64,000 bases of DNA from Forficula auricularia (GCA_024734495.1 JALMQS010000681.1:9809576-9873575); one strand, 5' to 3'. Positions 12,537 to 26,800 are shown, counted from the stretch's first letter. Numbers and translations: made by a program. Notes: generated by a model not told the origin, from the sequence alone.

Positions 12537-12590
12537 ACTCTGCTACTCTCGGCAAAACAAAAACTTTTCAATTAAGTTATCTAAGATGTT
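12537..12590 (+). repeat. Dispersed repeat, CTGCTACTCTCGGC type
   Basis: CTCTGCTACTCTCGGCAAAA followed by an A-rich run and CTTTTCAATTAA recurs at 45901-45940. In both places it lies just downstream of an inverted repeat (the palindrome here, a 12-bp-arm hairpin there). The repeated arrangement suggests a shared parent element. Confidence 0.6.
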
Positions 12591-15500
12591 GTTAGATGAG
12601 TATGTTAATATGACAGAAGGGCTGAGGAGACCCCAAGAACAGGATCCAAGAACCAAAAATGTTATGAGGATCATTGCAATCCTTTGAGAAAACTATTTTC
12701 CTCTGATATAAATAACAATCTACTAAATTTCAGTCAAAGATCTACCCATATTTATCGTGAAATTTTGCTTAAAATCTTTAATACCCAGTTTGATTTTCTT
12801 TAAAAAAGATCACACTACTACCCTTAGCAATAATAACTTTTCAATTTCATTCAAAGATATATATCATATTAAGCAAAAAACACATTTTTCAATTAATTAA
12901 TAATAAATATTTGTTTGTTTAGTAAAACAATTATCTTAAAATTTTGTGCGTTCCTGTCTAGCCATAAGAATTCCTCCTATGTGTCCTGTGTTCTGATAAA
13001 ATATAATGAGGAATATTGTTAGATATAATTATCATGGAATACCGTAGAATTGATAAATTCCTATATGTGAATATTAAGTGTGAGAGTAGAAAAACGATGT
13101 AAGTAATAAATAATAACCTTGATAAAACTAATTATAAACCTTCGAAATGTGCCAGATATTGGCATGACAATCAACGAGAACTTTGTCGATTGGATTGAAG
13201 CCTACTTTCAAAAAAAGTATACATATTAAATTCTTAAAAATTCCAATATCTCATTTTATTTATAAAAAAATAAAAATAAATTGTCAAATTAAGTAGTTAT
13301 CCAATATTCCATAAAATTTCCTCCCACGACTTATGTCGGCCTATAAAAAACACATTATTTTATTTTTACTATACAAGCATATATTTATTAAATATATTCG
13401 TGCTTGTACGGAAACGGAAGATTATATACTACTCATGTCGATCTCGTTTTAACAGTGAGTCGTGACTTGGACAGTATTTTTGATTGTAAATACAATCATT
13501 TGCCATTTACATACTTGTCTTACCAGTCGAAGAAAATCAAGTAGAACTGTCTGTCCGTTGTCGGTTGGATTGAAAAATTCAATTGACTTTAATGTCGTGT
13601 ACATGTTCCAATGATTGAATGACTGAATTCAATGAATCTCCAATTAAACGTTACATTTGAAATCTATTGGTATATAATTGAATAGATAAAATACTTACTA
13701 CCTATATTATACTTTATATCTTACTCTGCCGTTGATTGAAAAGAGAAAAGGAACAGGAGAAATATATCTTCTTCAATACTTCAAACTGAGAATTTGTTAT
13801 TGAAAATATTTATCACTCTTATATTATTAAAAAACCAAAGGCTAAAAGCCATCACCTTAAAAAAGGAGGAAAACATACTAATTAATGTTTCTAAATTTTT
13901 TCAAGTTGGGATATATGAGCTTTATTAAAATGAAGTAAAAAAAAAAAAAAAAAATAAATAAATTCCTAACTAAATATTTATTGGAAATTTTGGATTGTTA
14001 ACGGTTGATCTAGGAAATAAATATTAAGGGGTTTTAGGAAAATGTTTATATATTAAATAAATTTAAACAAAAAAAAAATGTTGAGGACTAATTAACATTG
14101 GTTAAGATGTTCTTTCTCTGAATTAACCCATGGGAAGATGTAAAAACTGACAAAATTTAAATTCAGTGCTACAGACGAAATATTCATCCATAAAAATAAA
14201 CGAATGGTTCTATTATTATAAGAAAAATATATATATATATTCGTGAAAAAAGCTGATGTTTTAATTTTATAATGATTTTCTGATCAGATTATTTGACCAC
14301 TATAAATTATGTGGGTTAATTGAACTAAAACAATAATTTCCCATGCACCGTATGGTAACTTGAAAGATTTTGATAAATTATTAACTTGTGCTGGATGCAT
14401 AATAATAATAGAATAATTTTTAAGCGCCTGTAGGGGAGGCTTTAAGCTGTTCTAAAGAATACGTGAGATTGCATATGCTTCAGGCTACACTAATCAATTT
14501 TACGAAATATTTATTCACATTTATTTTAAAGTATTTTGAAAGAATGGTGCATATTTATTAAATATAATGAACAGGACTCTAACAAAAATATTAATTATTT
14601 TGGTGAATATATATATTAAATATCAAATGAATATTCATTAAAACTATGATATTTAATATAAGAATGGTTAATTTGATTAATTAAATAACATTGAAAATTT
14701 ATTCATTCATAACTAAATACTTAAAGTATTATGAATGTGAAAAATTATGAATGAAATAATCAAATAATATATGTAATGGTTTATTCAATAAATAAATATT
14801 AAACTTTTTTTGTGATACGACGATCGATCAATATTTAAGTTGAATAAAAAGATTTTGGGTAATACGATGGTGTTCATTTTTTAAGCTTTTAATTTTAATT
14901 TGTTTACTTTTTTCAAAATTTCCGGGGCTAAAAAGATTATGATACAAGGTTTTAAGGCATATTAACAAATTTTTTATAGTAAACTTCGTAAAAATGAAAT
15001 TTCTCGTATTAAATATGAAATGTCGATTTCATATTCATAAGGGTTTTGAGGTAGGATCCCGATAAAATTTCAAAACACATAAACTAACAAATATTAAAAA
15101 AAAAACTGAAAAAATCTGAATTTTTCTTTAAGAGTATTATGATAAAGTAAAAAACAGACTGGAGATCTTTTGAGAACTATTTAAATTAAGGCCTATAAAA
15201 GGGCTCGTGTCCTCCCTCAATCCTAAGTCCCTGTTCTCAAGTCTTCTGTATAATTATAATAATATCTAATCCTATTATTGATGAAGGGATTTTTTCTGAA
15301 GAACAATATAGTTATTTATTAGTGAAAGGGGATTCGGGTGGGCTGAAGGCCCCCTCCCCTGCCTTCATCTTTCAAGGGGGCCAGGAGCCTGTTTCCTCGA
15401 TACCATTTTTATAAAATAGAACGCGACGGCCCACATTAACTTAACCCTTGAAAGAGCTGCTTAAATAATCAATAGCTGGCCCACATATATAATTTACTTA

Positions 15501-18290
15501 AAAGAATTTCAATGAAACATTTTTACTTCAAAAGTAGTGATCTCTATCGCTTAAGATAAAAATAAAAGTGTATTTTGGTTCTTTTATTTTAAGATTTTTT
15601 TTTCAAATTCACTTAGTAAAAAAAAATATATAATTAATTATTAACTACCCTTTAAAGATTATTTTTAGTAAAGAAAAATGAGCATGCTTAAAATAGTTTG
15701 TCGAAACAAATAGTTAAACCTCCCAGAACGGTGTCAAAGAATATTAATAAATAGATTTATATATAAGATATTTAAGGGAAATAAGGGTAGTTATATGCCA
15801 TGAACTTTTTATTTGGATATTTATTGAGTCGAATAAATTTCAAACAAAAATATTTAGGGCATATCGAAAATTAATTTTGGCAAATCATTTTTGAATTACC
15901 AAATAAAAGGTGGACGAAACTTAGTTTTCAATTTTTTCTCTAATAATTATTAATTAAAAAATTTTAGCATAGGACAACCTCATTGATTTCTCTTAATAAA
16001 AAATTATAGTTCAAACTATTATAAAATTGTCATGTTAGATGTCTATTTCCGTGATGAGAGTATTAAATACTATATTAATGATTTTCTATGCTTTGTATGA
16101 ACAATCTAAATTAATTCTTTAATCAAAACTGACCAATCATTGACTGGATTATTATGATTTCCTGGTTTCTACGGAAAATAAGATTTTTTCCTCTTATATT
16201 TGTTTTATATCTCAAATAGAGTCCCGTTGTTTAATTGGCATAGGGCGTTATTTAATGCAGACAACCTAGGCTTTTGCCTAATTAGCCATGGTGCCCGTTT
16301 ATGATTAGATCTTATCCAAGGGGCATGAACGTAGCAGAGGGGGACCGGAAGCGTTGCAACCACCAAAGTAGAAAATCTAATTCCACTCACGAATAATTTT
16401 ATAGGAAAAATAACAGTAAATCATTCGCTCGTAATGCATCTACTAGATTAAGAAAATTGTAATATAGTAATTACAAATATATGCAAAAATTTATATGTAG
16501 ATATAAATTACGGTTTGCTATTTTATCTGAATTAGGAGTTGAAACGTTGTATATTCTCGGTCGGTTTTCTGAAACCCACATAGTAATTTATTTTTAATTT
16601 TATTAAATATATTTCACCTCGAACTTGCACCATCCTCCCTGAACAAAGTTTCAGCTGAAATTCAAAACCATTTTGGATTTATAAAATATCAATATCAAAT
16701 CGTATTTTATTTGCTCTAGTAGATAATTCACTATTAGCTAATAGTTTGTTACTGTATTCCAAAATTAGAAATCAAAACTTTGTGTATTTAAGAAATATAT
16801 CATCAAAAATGGCTAATCTAGGTGGTATCAGCGCTAGGCATTTTAATTTTCAAAAATATGAAATTCACTAAAGTTTATCTATGGTAAATTTGTTTAATTT
16901 ATGAAGATAAATGGGGTTGGTTTCTAAGTCTTAAGAATTACTTTACAAAGAGATATAGTGAAGATAGAGGTTGAGATAATCCAAAATTCGGATTAGATCT
17001 AAGAAACGGTGCTCGGTTCTTGAAATTAACAAATATATTGTTCCGGTTCACGAAACTAAGAATTGTTGCTATGATTTATTAATATAATACCATAGAAAAA
17101 AAATCTACTCTGGGTAAGTTTATTTTTACATTCTTTGAAATAAATTTGTTTGGTTTTTTTGGTAAGTTTGCGATATGAAGTTTCGTTTGGTGAAATTTTC
17201 CCATCCAGGACTACTTAGCTGTATGTGTATTCTAGAATTACATACTTCTATTCTGATGCTTGAACCTTCCTCATTCTATTTTCTATTTAAAGCGTCTAAT
17301 CTCCGTATCCACCCTTCCAAAATGAATGCGAGAGAGAAAACCAAGACTATTCAACAACATATCAAAATAATGAATAAAGCGTGGGATTTCAATCTGAGTT
17401 GTCTGTTTGTTATTATGATAAACATCTTTATAAGCACAAAACATAAAACTGAAATAGAGTGAGTTCAAACGAAAATCATTTGAATCAATCCTTTTGAAAA
17501 ATAATCCAGAAAATATAATTAAATCTCTACTACCTATTACATTTTATACTGTTTATAAACTAAATAGCAAATAAAAAATGAATTTCAAAGAGTTCTATGG
17601 TTTTGAAAATTTTTAAAGGCAGTAAGTATTTTTATTAAAAAGAAGGCAAGCTTCAAGCAAGTTATGTATCCAAATAGACAATTTCAACCCTAGTAGCAAA
17701 AATGTATTTATTATTTTATTGCAAAAAGAAATAATAATTGTTTTTACCGCGTGCTTTTTCTAGGAACAAATAAAATAAATATATGAATTGAGAAAAAAGG
17801 TAGAGAAATCTAATTCGGATAATGCACGTTTTAAAAATTCGCATATACGAATTAGACTTTGATCTTGAGAACTCGTCAATATCCATAAATTATCCACATT
17901 TGGCAACTGTGGATATCACTAAATTATTCAAATTTTGGGAGTGGAGAGCATGAAAACTTTAGCAGAAACTAGTTTATATATTATATCTGGCTACAAGTCT
18001 ATTTGAGTGAAAATTTGCATGAGATTTTGCATGGTGTACTCAGGCTTTAGATAATATAAACCTAGGAGTTATTAAAATTTAGACCCAGGATAATAGAATA
18101 AAATCTAACTATTTGCAAGTTTTTTAACTTAAAATGACAGCAACCCAAAACAACTGAAATAAATATGGCAGGATGATTTTAATTAGACAACAACTAATAT
18201 CAAATCTCTTTTCAAATTTTGAAAGACAAAATGGGTAAAAACGTTGTTTTTATGTACCTAAAATAGAGGATAAATTTACCATTATCAAAT
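12591..18290. other. AT-rich DNA, no gene recognised
   Basis: Contains an A-run at 13938-13954 and AT repeats at 14228. A GC-richer patch at 15330-15440 holds a run of C and G clusters. At 15966-15990, GGACAACCTCATTGATTTCTCT resembles the arm of the palindrome at 12367. A less AT-rich stretch at 16205-16390 has GGGGCATGAACGTAGCAGAGG, faintly like a hAT terminus. None is strong enough for its own entry. Confidence 0.4.
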
Positions 18291-18293
18291 ATA

Positions 18294-18385
18294 TCAATTT
18301 ATGTTAAGCTCTGATTTGCGAGCTGGATGATAAAAAACATTTGGTTTTATCATTTCTGTATAATTCAGATTAACATAAATTAGGT
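18294..18385. repeat. Imperfect foldback of about 90 bp
   Basis: TCAATTTATGTTAAGCTCTGA on the left answers TCAGATTAACATAAATTA on the right, and the inner GATGATAAAA answers TTTTATCAT. The arms contain mismatches and indels. Probably an old MITE. No flanking duplication noticed. Confidence 0.45.
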
Positions 18386-20552
18386 CGATGTGTCTACGGA
18401 ACCTTACTATCAAAGATACCTGTATGACTAAACTGTGTTTTTTTTTCTTTAATTAATTGCAATCAAAAAACAATCTTTAATTTCTAAGAATAAGTCAATT
18501 ATAAAAAATTCGTCTATGATTCATGTAGATGCCGGTTTTTGTAATGAATCAGATTCGGAGTATCAAGATAGACCTCTCATTAAAGAGCTGTTGACAAAGT
18601 GTTAAAAAAGAGAATTTTATGAAGCACTGAAGCGAGAGTACTTGATGGAATAAACGTTAAAGGAAACGCTGAGAAATTTCTAGCAATTAGAAAAATCAAA
18701 TTAATAGCATACTTACTTTTTTTATAGAAATTTATCTTTAAACTAAAATCTTTTCTAAAATAATAATTTTTCAATATAACCGATCTGCTCTATTTATTGA
18801 TTTAGTTTCGTATTAAATAAATAGGATTTTAAGGTATTTTTTTTAACACATTTATCAAAATAAAAAATAATATGCGACCTTTAAGTAAACGAGTTCAACA
18901 ACAACAAACGAGTTGAAAATTCAGCAGAGCATGAAGTTAAAGATGGTCCAGGGTTGGTTGATTATTGACCTAAAAACGGTGCAGGTGGAAATCAAAATTG
19001 ATTATTCTTTCTATTATTTTTTTTATATATATTTATTGTTCTTTTATAAAAATTCCTAACTGTAGATTTCCAACAAAGGAGTAGAAGCAATATAAATAAC
19101 AAGTAGGAAGTCGCGTCTTAAATGGCACCTCTTAAGGTTAGGTCCCCATGGAACAAACTTTTGTCATTGCATGGTTGGGACGAGTAGTCTTTTGCAGAAA
19201 CTTAGACATATTTTCTTCATTTTTGGCTGGGAAGATATTTGTGATGAAGAAGACTGTACTATGAATTTTTATAGTTTACCAAACACAATAAGGATTTTTT
19301 TATTTAGTTGAGGTCTTTGATTTTTTTAAAGTTTTACAGAATTTTTTAATTATTCCTCTATTTTGGTTCCCTTTTCAAAATGAACCTAAGGCAGATGGAT
19401 AGCCTCAGCCGCTTATCCCTTAGTAAGACACTGAGTTAAATGAAATAATAACATAATTTTCAATTTAATCTTCTTCTTTGGTTTGAAAAGAAGCACTCAG
19501 AATATTCTTTATATAAGAAATTACCATTAGTAAAAAAATCAAGTTTAACGAGCTGTAATAGAAGTTCATTTGGGAAATCAAAAAGACCAGGCTGCATAAT
19601 TAAAGCCCTCGGATGATTTCTATTGACAAAATAAAAAGCAGATGCATATGAATTGGACTGTTGATAAGAGTATAATTGCGCCTTTTATATACAACATGTA
19701 TGAACCCTCTAATCAAGACTTATTTAACGAAAAAATAAAATGGACGTGTCCTAGAAAACACGAAAACACTCTCCGAATGCTGTCAAGTGTAAATAAATAA
19801 TTGCAAGTAGAAAGAACATACAAAAGAAATATAGATAGATTGGTGTATGATAATTATTGTTCAATCTAAACTGGAACATAGTAAATAGTAAATAGGCTTG
19901 GTTGCTTTTACCGTCGTCGAAAGGAAATGGGGAGAGTGGAGTAATTACAAATACATACAAAATCCGTAGCGAAATTAATCAATTAATTTAGAAAAAAGAT
20001 ATAATAATTAATTAATTAAATATATTGTTGATTTGATGCTTAGGTGGTTGATTTGTTTATCAAAAGAGAAGTTTCTGGCAAAACCCCCCCTAGGTTAGAC
20101 ATTTTACTCTTATCAAAATGCATAAAGTTCTGAGGTAGTCTTCAAGTGTTTGACTAATTATTCCAAAAGTTAGACTGAGAATCTTAACTCTTTAAAAATT
20201 CCTAAGGGATTTCAGTTGAAACTTCACTTTTGATAATTAAATATACATGTATAACTTTAGAATAGAGAAATAAATATTACCTTAATATAATCAATTAATA
20301 TACATAAATATGTAGATATCAAATATATACATTCGATATGTGTTTATGTAAAAATTTAGCTATCAAATTTGAATATTATTCGATAGTTTAAAGATATTGT
20401 ATAATATATTGAAAAATAAAAACGTAATAGACGAAACGAAAATCAATGGCGTGTGTGGATGATTTAGACACTATCTCCCAATTGAAAGTGTACATTAGGA
20501 ATTTTCAAATGAATAAAAATGGATTAAAAATAATTATTTGGTTAATCGTATC
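18386..20552. other. AT-rich DNA, nothing recognised
   Basis: Open frames at 18580-18774 and 19751-19960 (both -) lack motifs. ATCCGTAGCGAAATTAAT at about 19963 matches, inverted, the string at about 23498. This hints at a small dispersed repeat, but its limits are unclear. Confidence 0.45.
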
Positions 20553-20639
20553 CATTATTTAATTAGTTTACAAGATCGTAGGAAATTGGATAAATATTTA
20601 TTCAATTACTAACGATCTTGTAAACTAATTAAAATAATG
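20553..20639. repeat. Inverted repeat, 27-28-bp arms
   Basis: Left arm 20553-20579 (CATTATTTAATTAGTTTACA and on) and right arm 20612-20639 pair with a single one-base difference around a 32-base spacer. It could be a small foldback element or a transcribed hairpin. No coding frame accounts for it. Confidence 0.75.
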
Positions 20640-21807
20640 TTTTGTTTCCGAACGGCAAAACACTTATTCTTATTTGGTTTTCAAGGGTGTATTTCCACAT
20701 TGGGAAAACACTTTTTAATACTTGATTGTTCCTTTGAAAATCTTTTCTATATACATTTTCAAATAGAAGAATAGAATCTAAACCGACTACAGACGTCACG
20801 TCATTTATTCTTTTAGAGTATAACTTTTTAATTTGACAAAATAAAATATACCTGTTCAATATTTTTGATTTTTAATTAATTATTACTAAATTTTAAAATT
20901 TATATAAGAACACTCTAATTTTGATTACTTTTCTTCTAAAAGTTTGTTGACCAATAGATTATGAATCATAAGGGGTCAAAGTATCTTCATTTGACTGCTG
21001 AAAATACATTTCATGTCTAGATGCAATAATAACATCAACGATTAAATTGTTTCAAATTATAGCAATATCTTGGTGAATAAAGTTAAATTCGAATTTTATT
21101 ATGTTCAAATGTATATACTTAAATAAAAAAGAGTTGTGAAAACAAGATAATTCAAATATAGCTATAGGTGAATTAAATTAAATAAATTATTACAAGGCAG
21201 CCAAATATAACGAATTTATTTGATTAATTCATCAAAGTTTTTAAGGAGAGTAGGAGAACCACTGGGAACAACTGATTGAGTCAAACCAGTCTTAGGACTA
21301 ATTATTCTCTTTAATATCTCAAGACATTTTAAGTAACTATTTAGATTTTGATTATATTTTTTTGGAAATTAAAAAGGTCCATAAGATAAAAGAATGCATA
21401 CCTTGTCCGTGTTTGAGTAGAACAAAAAAGTTACTACTTTCTCTTTTAAATCGTTTTTTGACTCCCTTGTAAAGTTCTATTTTTTGAGATACAGCAAGAT
21501 TGCTTTCTATTGTCGATATATAGAAAACAATTTTGCAAATTTTTTAAAATTTCATTTACTCTTTCTAAAAAGTTATATATGTATATTTTTGACAAGAAAC
21601 TGAAAGAATCTAAAAGGAAAAGGATGTAAAATTACGTAATTTATATTAAAAGTTTCGATCGTATCTTAAAATTATGACGACTAATAATATTGAATGAAAA
21701 TTAATCAAAATAATTATCATAATATAATATAATATAATATAAATTTTAATTAATATATCAGAATTTGTATTTTGAAAATAAATAAAATTCTAAATATCTA
21801 TATATAT
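20640..21807. other. AT-rich DNA, nothing recognised
   Basis: Includes an (ATAAT)n run near 21718-21740. The minus frame 20629-20859 starts inside the inverted repeat and has no family motif. Confidence 0.5.
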
Positions 21808-22860
21808 CAGTGGCGTGCGGTCCATGGATGCTGTGGATGCTGTGGATGCAGAGCAAGAGTATCTTCATACCGTGTCATATATGAATCTCGTTTAGCTTTA
21901 TTTCGCTTAGCTTTAATTTAAAATAAATAGAATATGAATAGAATTTTCCAGATTTTATATTTGAATCATTTTCACTATCTTATGGAAAATACTTTGATTT
22001 TATGAGGTTGAAAGTAAATTAGTTTACATGTAGATACTGGACTTTCATTTAAAATCTATAAATTGAATAAAAAAATTAATTGTGAATGATGAACTAAAAG
22101 ATGTTTTAACAGAAGTATTTGATTGCACTTAGCCGCTATTTTTAATTAATATTTTGTCCACTTTAACTGATCCGAAGGCTTCTCTAGTGAGCAGAGAGTG
22201 GGGGATCACCAGACAATCATGTTGAAACCTGTCGCGGCACACTGGGTGTTTGTCAGAAGCAGCATCAGATCGAGATGTGGCTATTAAAAGACCTACTCGA
22301 TCCTGGGAGCCCCTGGTATTTAGACAACTGAATTGACATATCAGTTAAGGGTATGACTAACGCACGACAGGGCGGCGTATCCCTGCCTAGCATCTATTTG
22401 TTCATTCAACATAAAAAAACTGGATACTCGAAAATTAAAAAAAAACGATTAAAATCATTTTTTTTTATTTTGAGAACGTCAAAATCAATTTTATAATTAG
22501 GTAAACAAAATATTAATCAAAACAAGCTAAGGCTAAGTGCAAGCCGTACAGGCAAACCATAATTTTTTACATCCAAACTAATTACTTTATAGCAACCAAA
22601 AAAATAATTATTGAAAGTACTCAGACAGAGCCTCTAAGATAGAGTGGTGGATTATTTTTACTTGCCCCTGGAAGTAGTCAAAGTGAAGATAGACTGTCCG
22701 CTCTGTCTTTAATATCAAATGAAAAAATCTGATGTGAAATTTGAAAAATTATATTAAGCGGTTATCGATGAATTTTGTGAATAATTAAACAAAATTTTCA
22801 AAAATGAAGGGTCCTTTTTTGGACAGCATCCTCTGGCTGAAAAGTCACCGCTCGCCCCTG
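21808..22860. mobile_element. Non-autonomous hAT-like transposon, 1053 bp
   Basis: The left end CAGTGGCGTGCGGT and right end (reverse complement) CAGGGGCGAGCGGT match at 12 of 14 bases, in the CAGNGGCG form of hAT termini. Flanking 8-mers are ATATATAT (21800-21807) and ATATAAAT (22861-22868), a 7-of-8 target duplication of the length typical for hAT. Just inside the left end GCTGTGGATG is repeated. The interior has a GC-richer block (about 22170-22400) without a reading frame. No transposase is present, so it would rely on an autonomous relative. A second left-type end lies at 600-642. Confidence 0.75.
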
Positions 22861-22929
22861 ATATAAATGTAAATAGAACAATAATTATATTATATTTTCA
22901 TTTTTATAACATTTTAGCTTCCTTAATCA

Positions 22930-23300
22930 ACCAGTGTGGTTTTCAATTTAATGACTTATATTTTTTGAATTTGAGATTTAAGATATCCTTAGAAACCATT
23001 AAATTGTAAACATTTCAAAATCCGTAACCCAAAAGTTATATGAATTTTGTATAATAACGTTTCGGTATACTTATTCTAGAGTGGTTTCCAAGTTAATAGC
23101 CTGTTATTATGTTGAATTCATGAAAATTAAAAATTGGTAACTGGAAAGATTTTATATAAAAACGTTTCGGTATTCTTATTCTAGAGTGATTTTGAAGTTG
23201 AATACTTATATTCATTTTGAATTGATGAAACTTTTAGCTCGAAAAAGATCCAAAATTGGAAACAAAAAAGTTATATATTATGAAAATAACTACAAATTCA
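22930..23300. repeat. Diverged tandem repeat, about 105-145-bp units
   Basis: AACGTTTCGGTATACTTATT followed by CTAGAGTGGTTT at 23056 recurs as AACGTTTCGGTATTCTTATT followed by CTAGAGTGATTTT at 23161. A third copy of the GTGGTTTTCAA part lies at 22936. Units are unequal and diverged, as in an old local duplication or a satellite fragment. It directly follows the hAT-like element. Confidence 0.65.
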
Positions 23301-23499
23301 GATTGTTTTAAAATTAAATTTCTCTGTCATTTAGAAGTAATAATGAATATTGATATTGTCTAAACAGAGATGTACTTATTATCAATTTTTTTAGAATTTT
23401 TGTTATCTCGTGAATTTGAGTTAAATAAATGAATTAGTAATTATCAAATAGGTTATTTAAGATACTTATCGAATTAAAATGATAAAATTGTTAATTAAT

Positions 23500-23880
23500 T
23501 TCGCTACGGAAAGCCTGATGAATGGACTCACGTCATTTTCAAGAGAGAAGTCGTGCTAGTGACAAACCCGAAGTATCTATCCCTATTAATCTGGAGGATT
23601 GTGAACACAGACTGGTTACATCCAGAGGCTGGACCAGAGACGGCGACGACCCACGCTGAACTTGCTTGCCAGTTATCTACGTACAAGGCGATCCCATGGG
23701 CAGACACACACGTACACATTGACACACAGACAGAGACAAACAGACGCTGAGATCCAATGCACTGACGGATTCTGGATGCGACCTTCAATCCTTGCTCTGG
23801 TCAATGTCTTAGATGGATAGCAGAGGCGTTGGACCCGTTTCAACAAGGAACCTTTTTCGGAGAGCTAATCTATTAGGGTT
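23500..23880. other. GC-richer island of unknown nature
   Basis: Base composition is close to balanced over about 350 bp, in sharp contrast to its surroundings. Open frames run on both strands (23553-23750 +, 65 codons; 23528-23788 -, 86 codons), but neither gives a recognisable domain. Part is simple CACACA/GACAGA sequence at 23701-23740. It could be an exon or UTR, a regulatory block or an unidentified repeat. I cannot choose between these. Confidence 0.35.
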
Positions 23881-26800
23881 TCGCTTTCATTTGAAGTGTT
23901 TTTAACCTAAGTCATTAACCTAGAGAAATTGACTCATGTATATGTTATTTAAAATCAAAGAATCAGTTTAATTTGAGATATTACAGAGAATTTTGTATTT
24001 GGGCTAGCATACCGTCGCGACGGTTTCGTAGCTAACAATCACTGTTGTTAATATTTATTTTTAAATTATTAATTATTTACTCACTTGGATGAAGTACTCA
24101 GTAACCCGACCCAAAAAGAAAGGATGAAATATAAAGAGAGACTCACCTGAAACAAACAAAACAAATTTCAATTATTAAATCTTGTTCACAACAAAGTTCA
24201 AAAGCTAAAAAATTCATAATTTCGGAAAATTAATCGAATTAGGAACATTTCAACTATAAATCAGAGAATCATTTATATAACCAACGCCCCCTGATAATTA
24301 TTTTAATATAATTTATTATTATCTATCAATCATTTAATAATATTTTTATTAATTACTAGATAAAGGAAAATACATAATTTTTTAAATATATATTAATCCT
24401 ACCCCTCAATTTATGTCTATAATCTACAAGGGTGTGTAATTCGAAGATAGCAAAAATTAGCATATTTTAATTTTGCAAATATATCTATAAATAATATAGT
24501 AACTAATATTATTTTTAGGAGAAATCAATTATGTGTTCATTCAACTGGGAAGAGTAATCCTCCAAAGTCTTGTCATGTTTGATATGTTTGTTCTGAATTT
24601 TGATTAACCGATAAAATGACTGAATAATGGCTGCTGTTTCTCATATAAAAATATTTGACTAACGCTACTTGAAATATTTATATTAAATTATTATTTAGAA
24701 ATGGATCCGAAGAGTTCTCACGAGAGAAAAACTGGGGATTGCCAAAATATCTTAGCATCACATCTTAAGGGTGGTAAGTGGGATTTACAGACAATACTAG
24801 TAGTTTGTTATGTTTTTGAAAATACACGATTATACGAAAAAGTATTTAAGTAAGATCAGCTAAATATATAAATAAAAATAAAATGCAAACAATATTTTAT
24901 TATACATAGCTATAACTCAGGGGGTGGTAACTGATGGCATAAGAAATTAACCAGAATTTCCTAGTTTATATTTTAAATAACGAACACTAACACAGTTTAT
25001 TATCCAAGCTTTCTGCTAATTTTTGATTTTTGAGGATGTAAGTCACTATTTTTCAAAAAGCAGTTTAGGTGCTCTTTTCTTTGATCAAACTCTGAACATC
25101 AGTTAACGGAATATTCTAATTTACAACAATTTTCTAAGCGATGTAAACAAATAGTTTCAGGGAAAAAGTAATAATTCCAGAAAATAAGACAAGCCAGTAA
25201 CCTTTAATTGATGAATAAATGAGACTCTCGCTATAGAAATAATATACTTATATACTAACAACGTTCAAGGTTAAAGTCTTTGTTTTTCAGTGTCGATCGC
25301 CAGAGACATTTATTTAATCCAAATATGGCGAAAGGCATAGAGTACAGACGGCTTTTATAGCATATTTATACAGTATATCATCTAGTATGACTCAGTGCTT
25401 TCGTTGTAAGCCGAGCTTATGACTGAATGTCATTTTCGGGTAAACAACCTAAAACATTTCACTTGTTCCAAAATGATTGTGTCGGGCGCTCTTTCTTTCT
25501 CTTTTGTGGACAAAGAATAGGAAATGACATCTGAAATAATAGAATTATTAAAATCCCCGGCGGAGAAAAAAATATTTGTGCATCTAGGTTTTGTCTAATG
25601 CCCTGAAATGTCATTAACTTAAAACTAAATATTCCGTTTCAACTAATTTTCCAAAAAAAATAAATAAAAAATTATTGTGGGAACTGTTTCAATAAATAAT
25701 AAATGAATAAAGTTGTTGAGTTAATTTAGTTAATATAATATTAGATAGACATTGTAGAAAATCAGCAAAAGCTTGGGTCGCTTGCCATAGATGAATGAAT
25801 ATCAATATTATTCTTATGAAGTAATAGTCAGGGAGGTGAGATCGTATTGAATTTGTACATCATTAATTTTGGTATATCTTGAGTAGATGCCAAATGTATA
25901 ATGAAAAATACATTACTCGTAGCGAGTACGCTGTGGGAGCACACACACACTATAATACATATTAAAGCCTAGAAGCCGAGGGTCATCACCTTACGCTCGG
26001 GAGACAGAAGTACCTAACTTAGGGTCGACCTTTATCAGTAATATAATTTTCTCCAAAACAAATTTTAATTCAATTATTTGACATTTTACTCGGTGCGCTA
26101 AGCATGCTGTCAAGCAGAGATATTGATATATTGAAGGTCGTAGAAAGTTTGTTCGAGTGTCAAAATGTTGATACCGAACTTTATCCTAGTCTTTTTAGCT
26201 AACAATTTTCAAAAGGAAGAATTGATTATATTTTGAATTTTCTATCTTTCCCTAAATGCAGAAAATAAAAAAAAAAATAAAAAAATTAAATCGAATCGTT
26301 ATCATAAGTGAATCTAATCGATCAAGGTTGTAGAATGATGTGCTGAAATTTCGCAAAACTGCACCTCTATGCCCATTTTCAACTTTCTAGCCTTTTTCTT
26401 TTTTTTCTTTCTTCAATTGTACCATCATTTTTCACTTTAAATTATAGAATCATTAATTGCGTGGCTGTATGGGCATAGTTCTCTAAAGCCAAAAAAAAAC
26501 TTTCTAGTCAAATCGTTTGCTGACAAAAATACCTAAAATTTCCAGATGTGTAACGAGTCTTAATACAGTTCTAATTTTTATTTTCAATAAGATTGATCTA
26601 CTGTTTTTGAAATATAAAAATTCTTAACTTGCTTAAATTAAGACAGGGCTTTATGAAAAGCAGCTAACAATAAAGGAATAAAAAAAATAGTACATATTTC
26701 TATTTTTGGCTTTATTATTTTTTACGAGAATAAAGGAGAATGTTAGATGCCACTCTCAAGCCATTTTAGTAAAATTAAAAATTTTGTATCTCCAAAAAGG

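Noticed and set aside
16205..16390. hAT terminus around GGGGCATGAACGTAGCAGAGG
   Set aside because: No partner end, no duplication and only loose similarity to known termini.
22930..23300. CRISPR-like array
   Set aside because: The repeated CGTTTCGGTAT strings are diverged, unevenly spaced and number only two or three. The context is eukaryotic. It is a decayed tandem repeat.
26366..26482. MicroRNA-type hairpin from CTATGCCCAT / ATGGGCATAG
   Set aside because: Only ten paired bases around a loop of about 90. Too weak to call.
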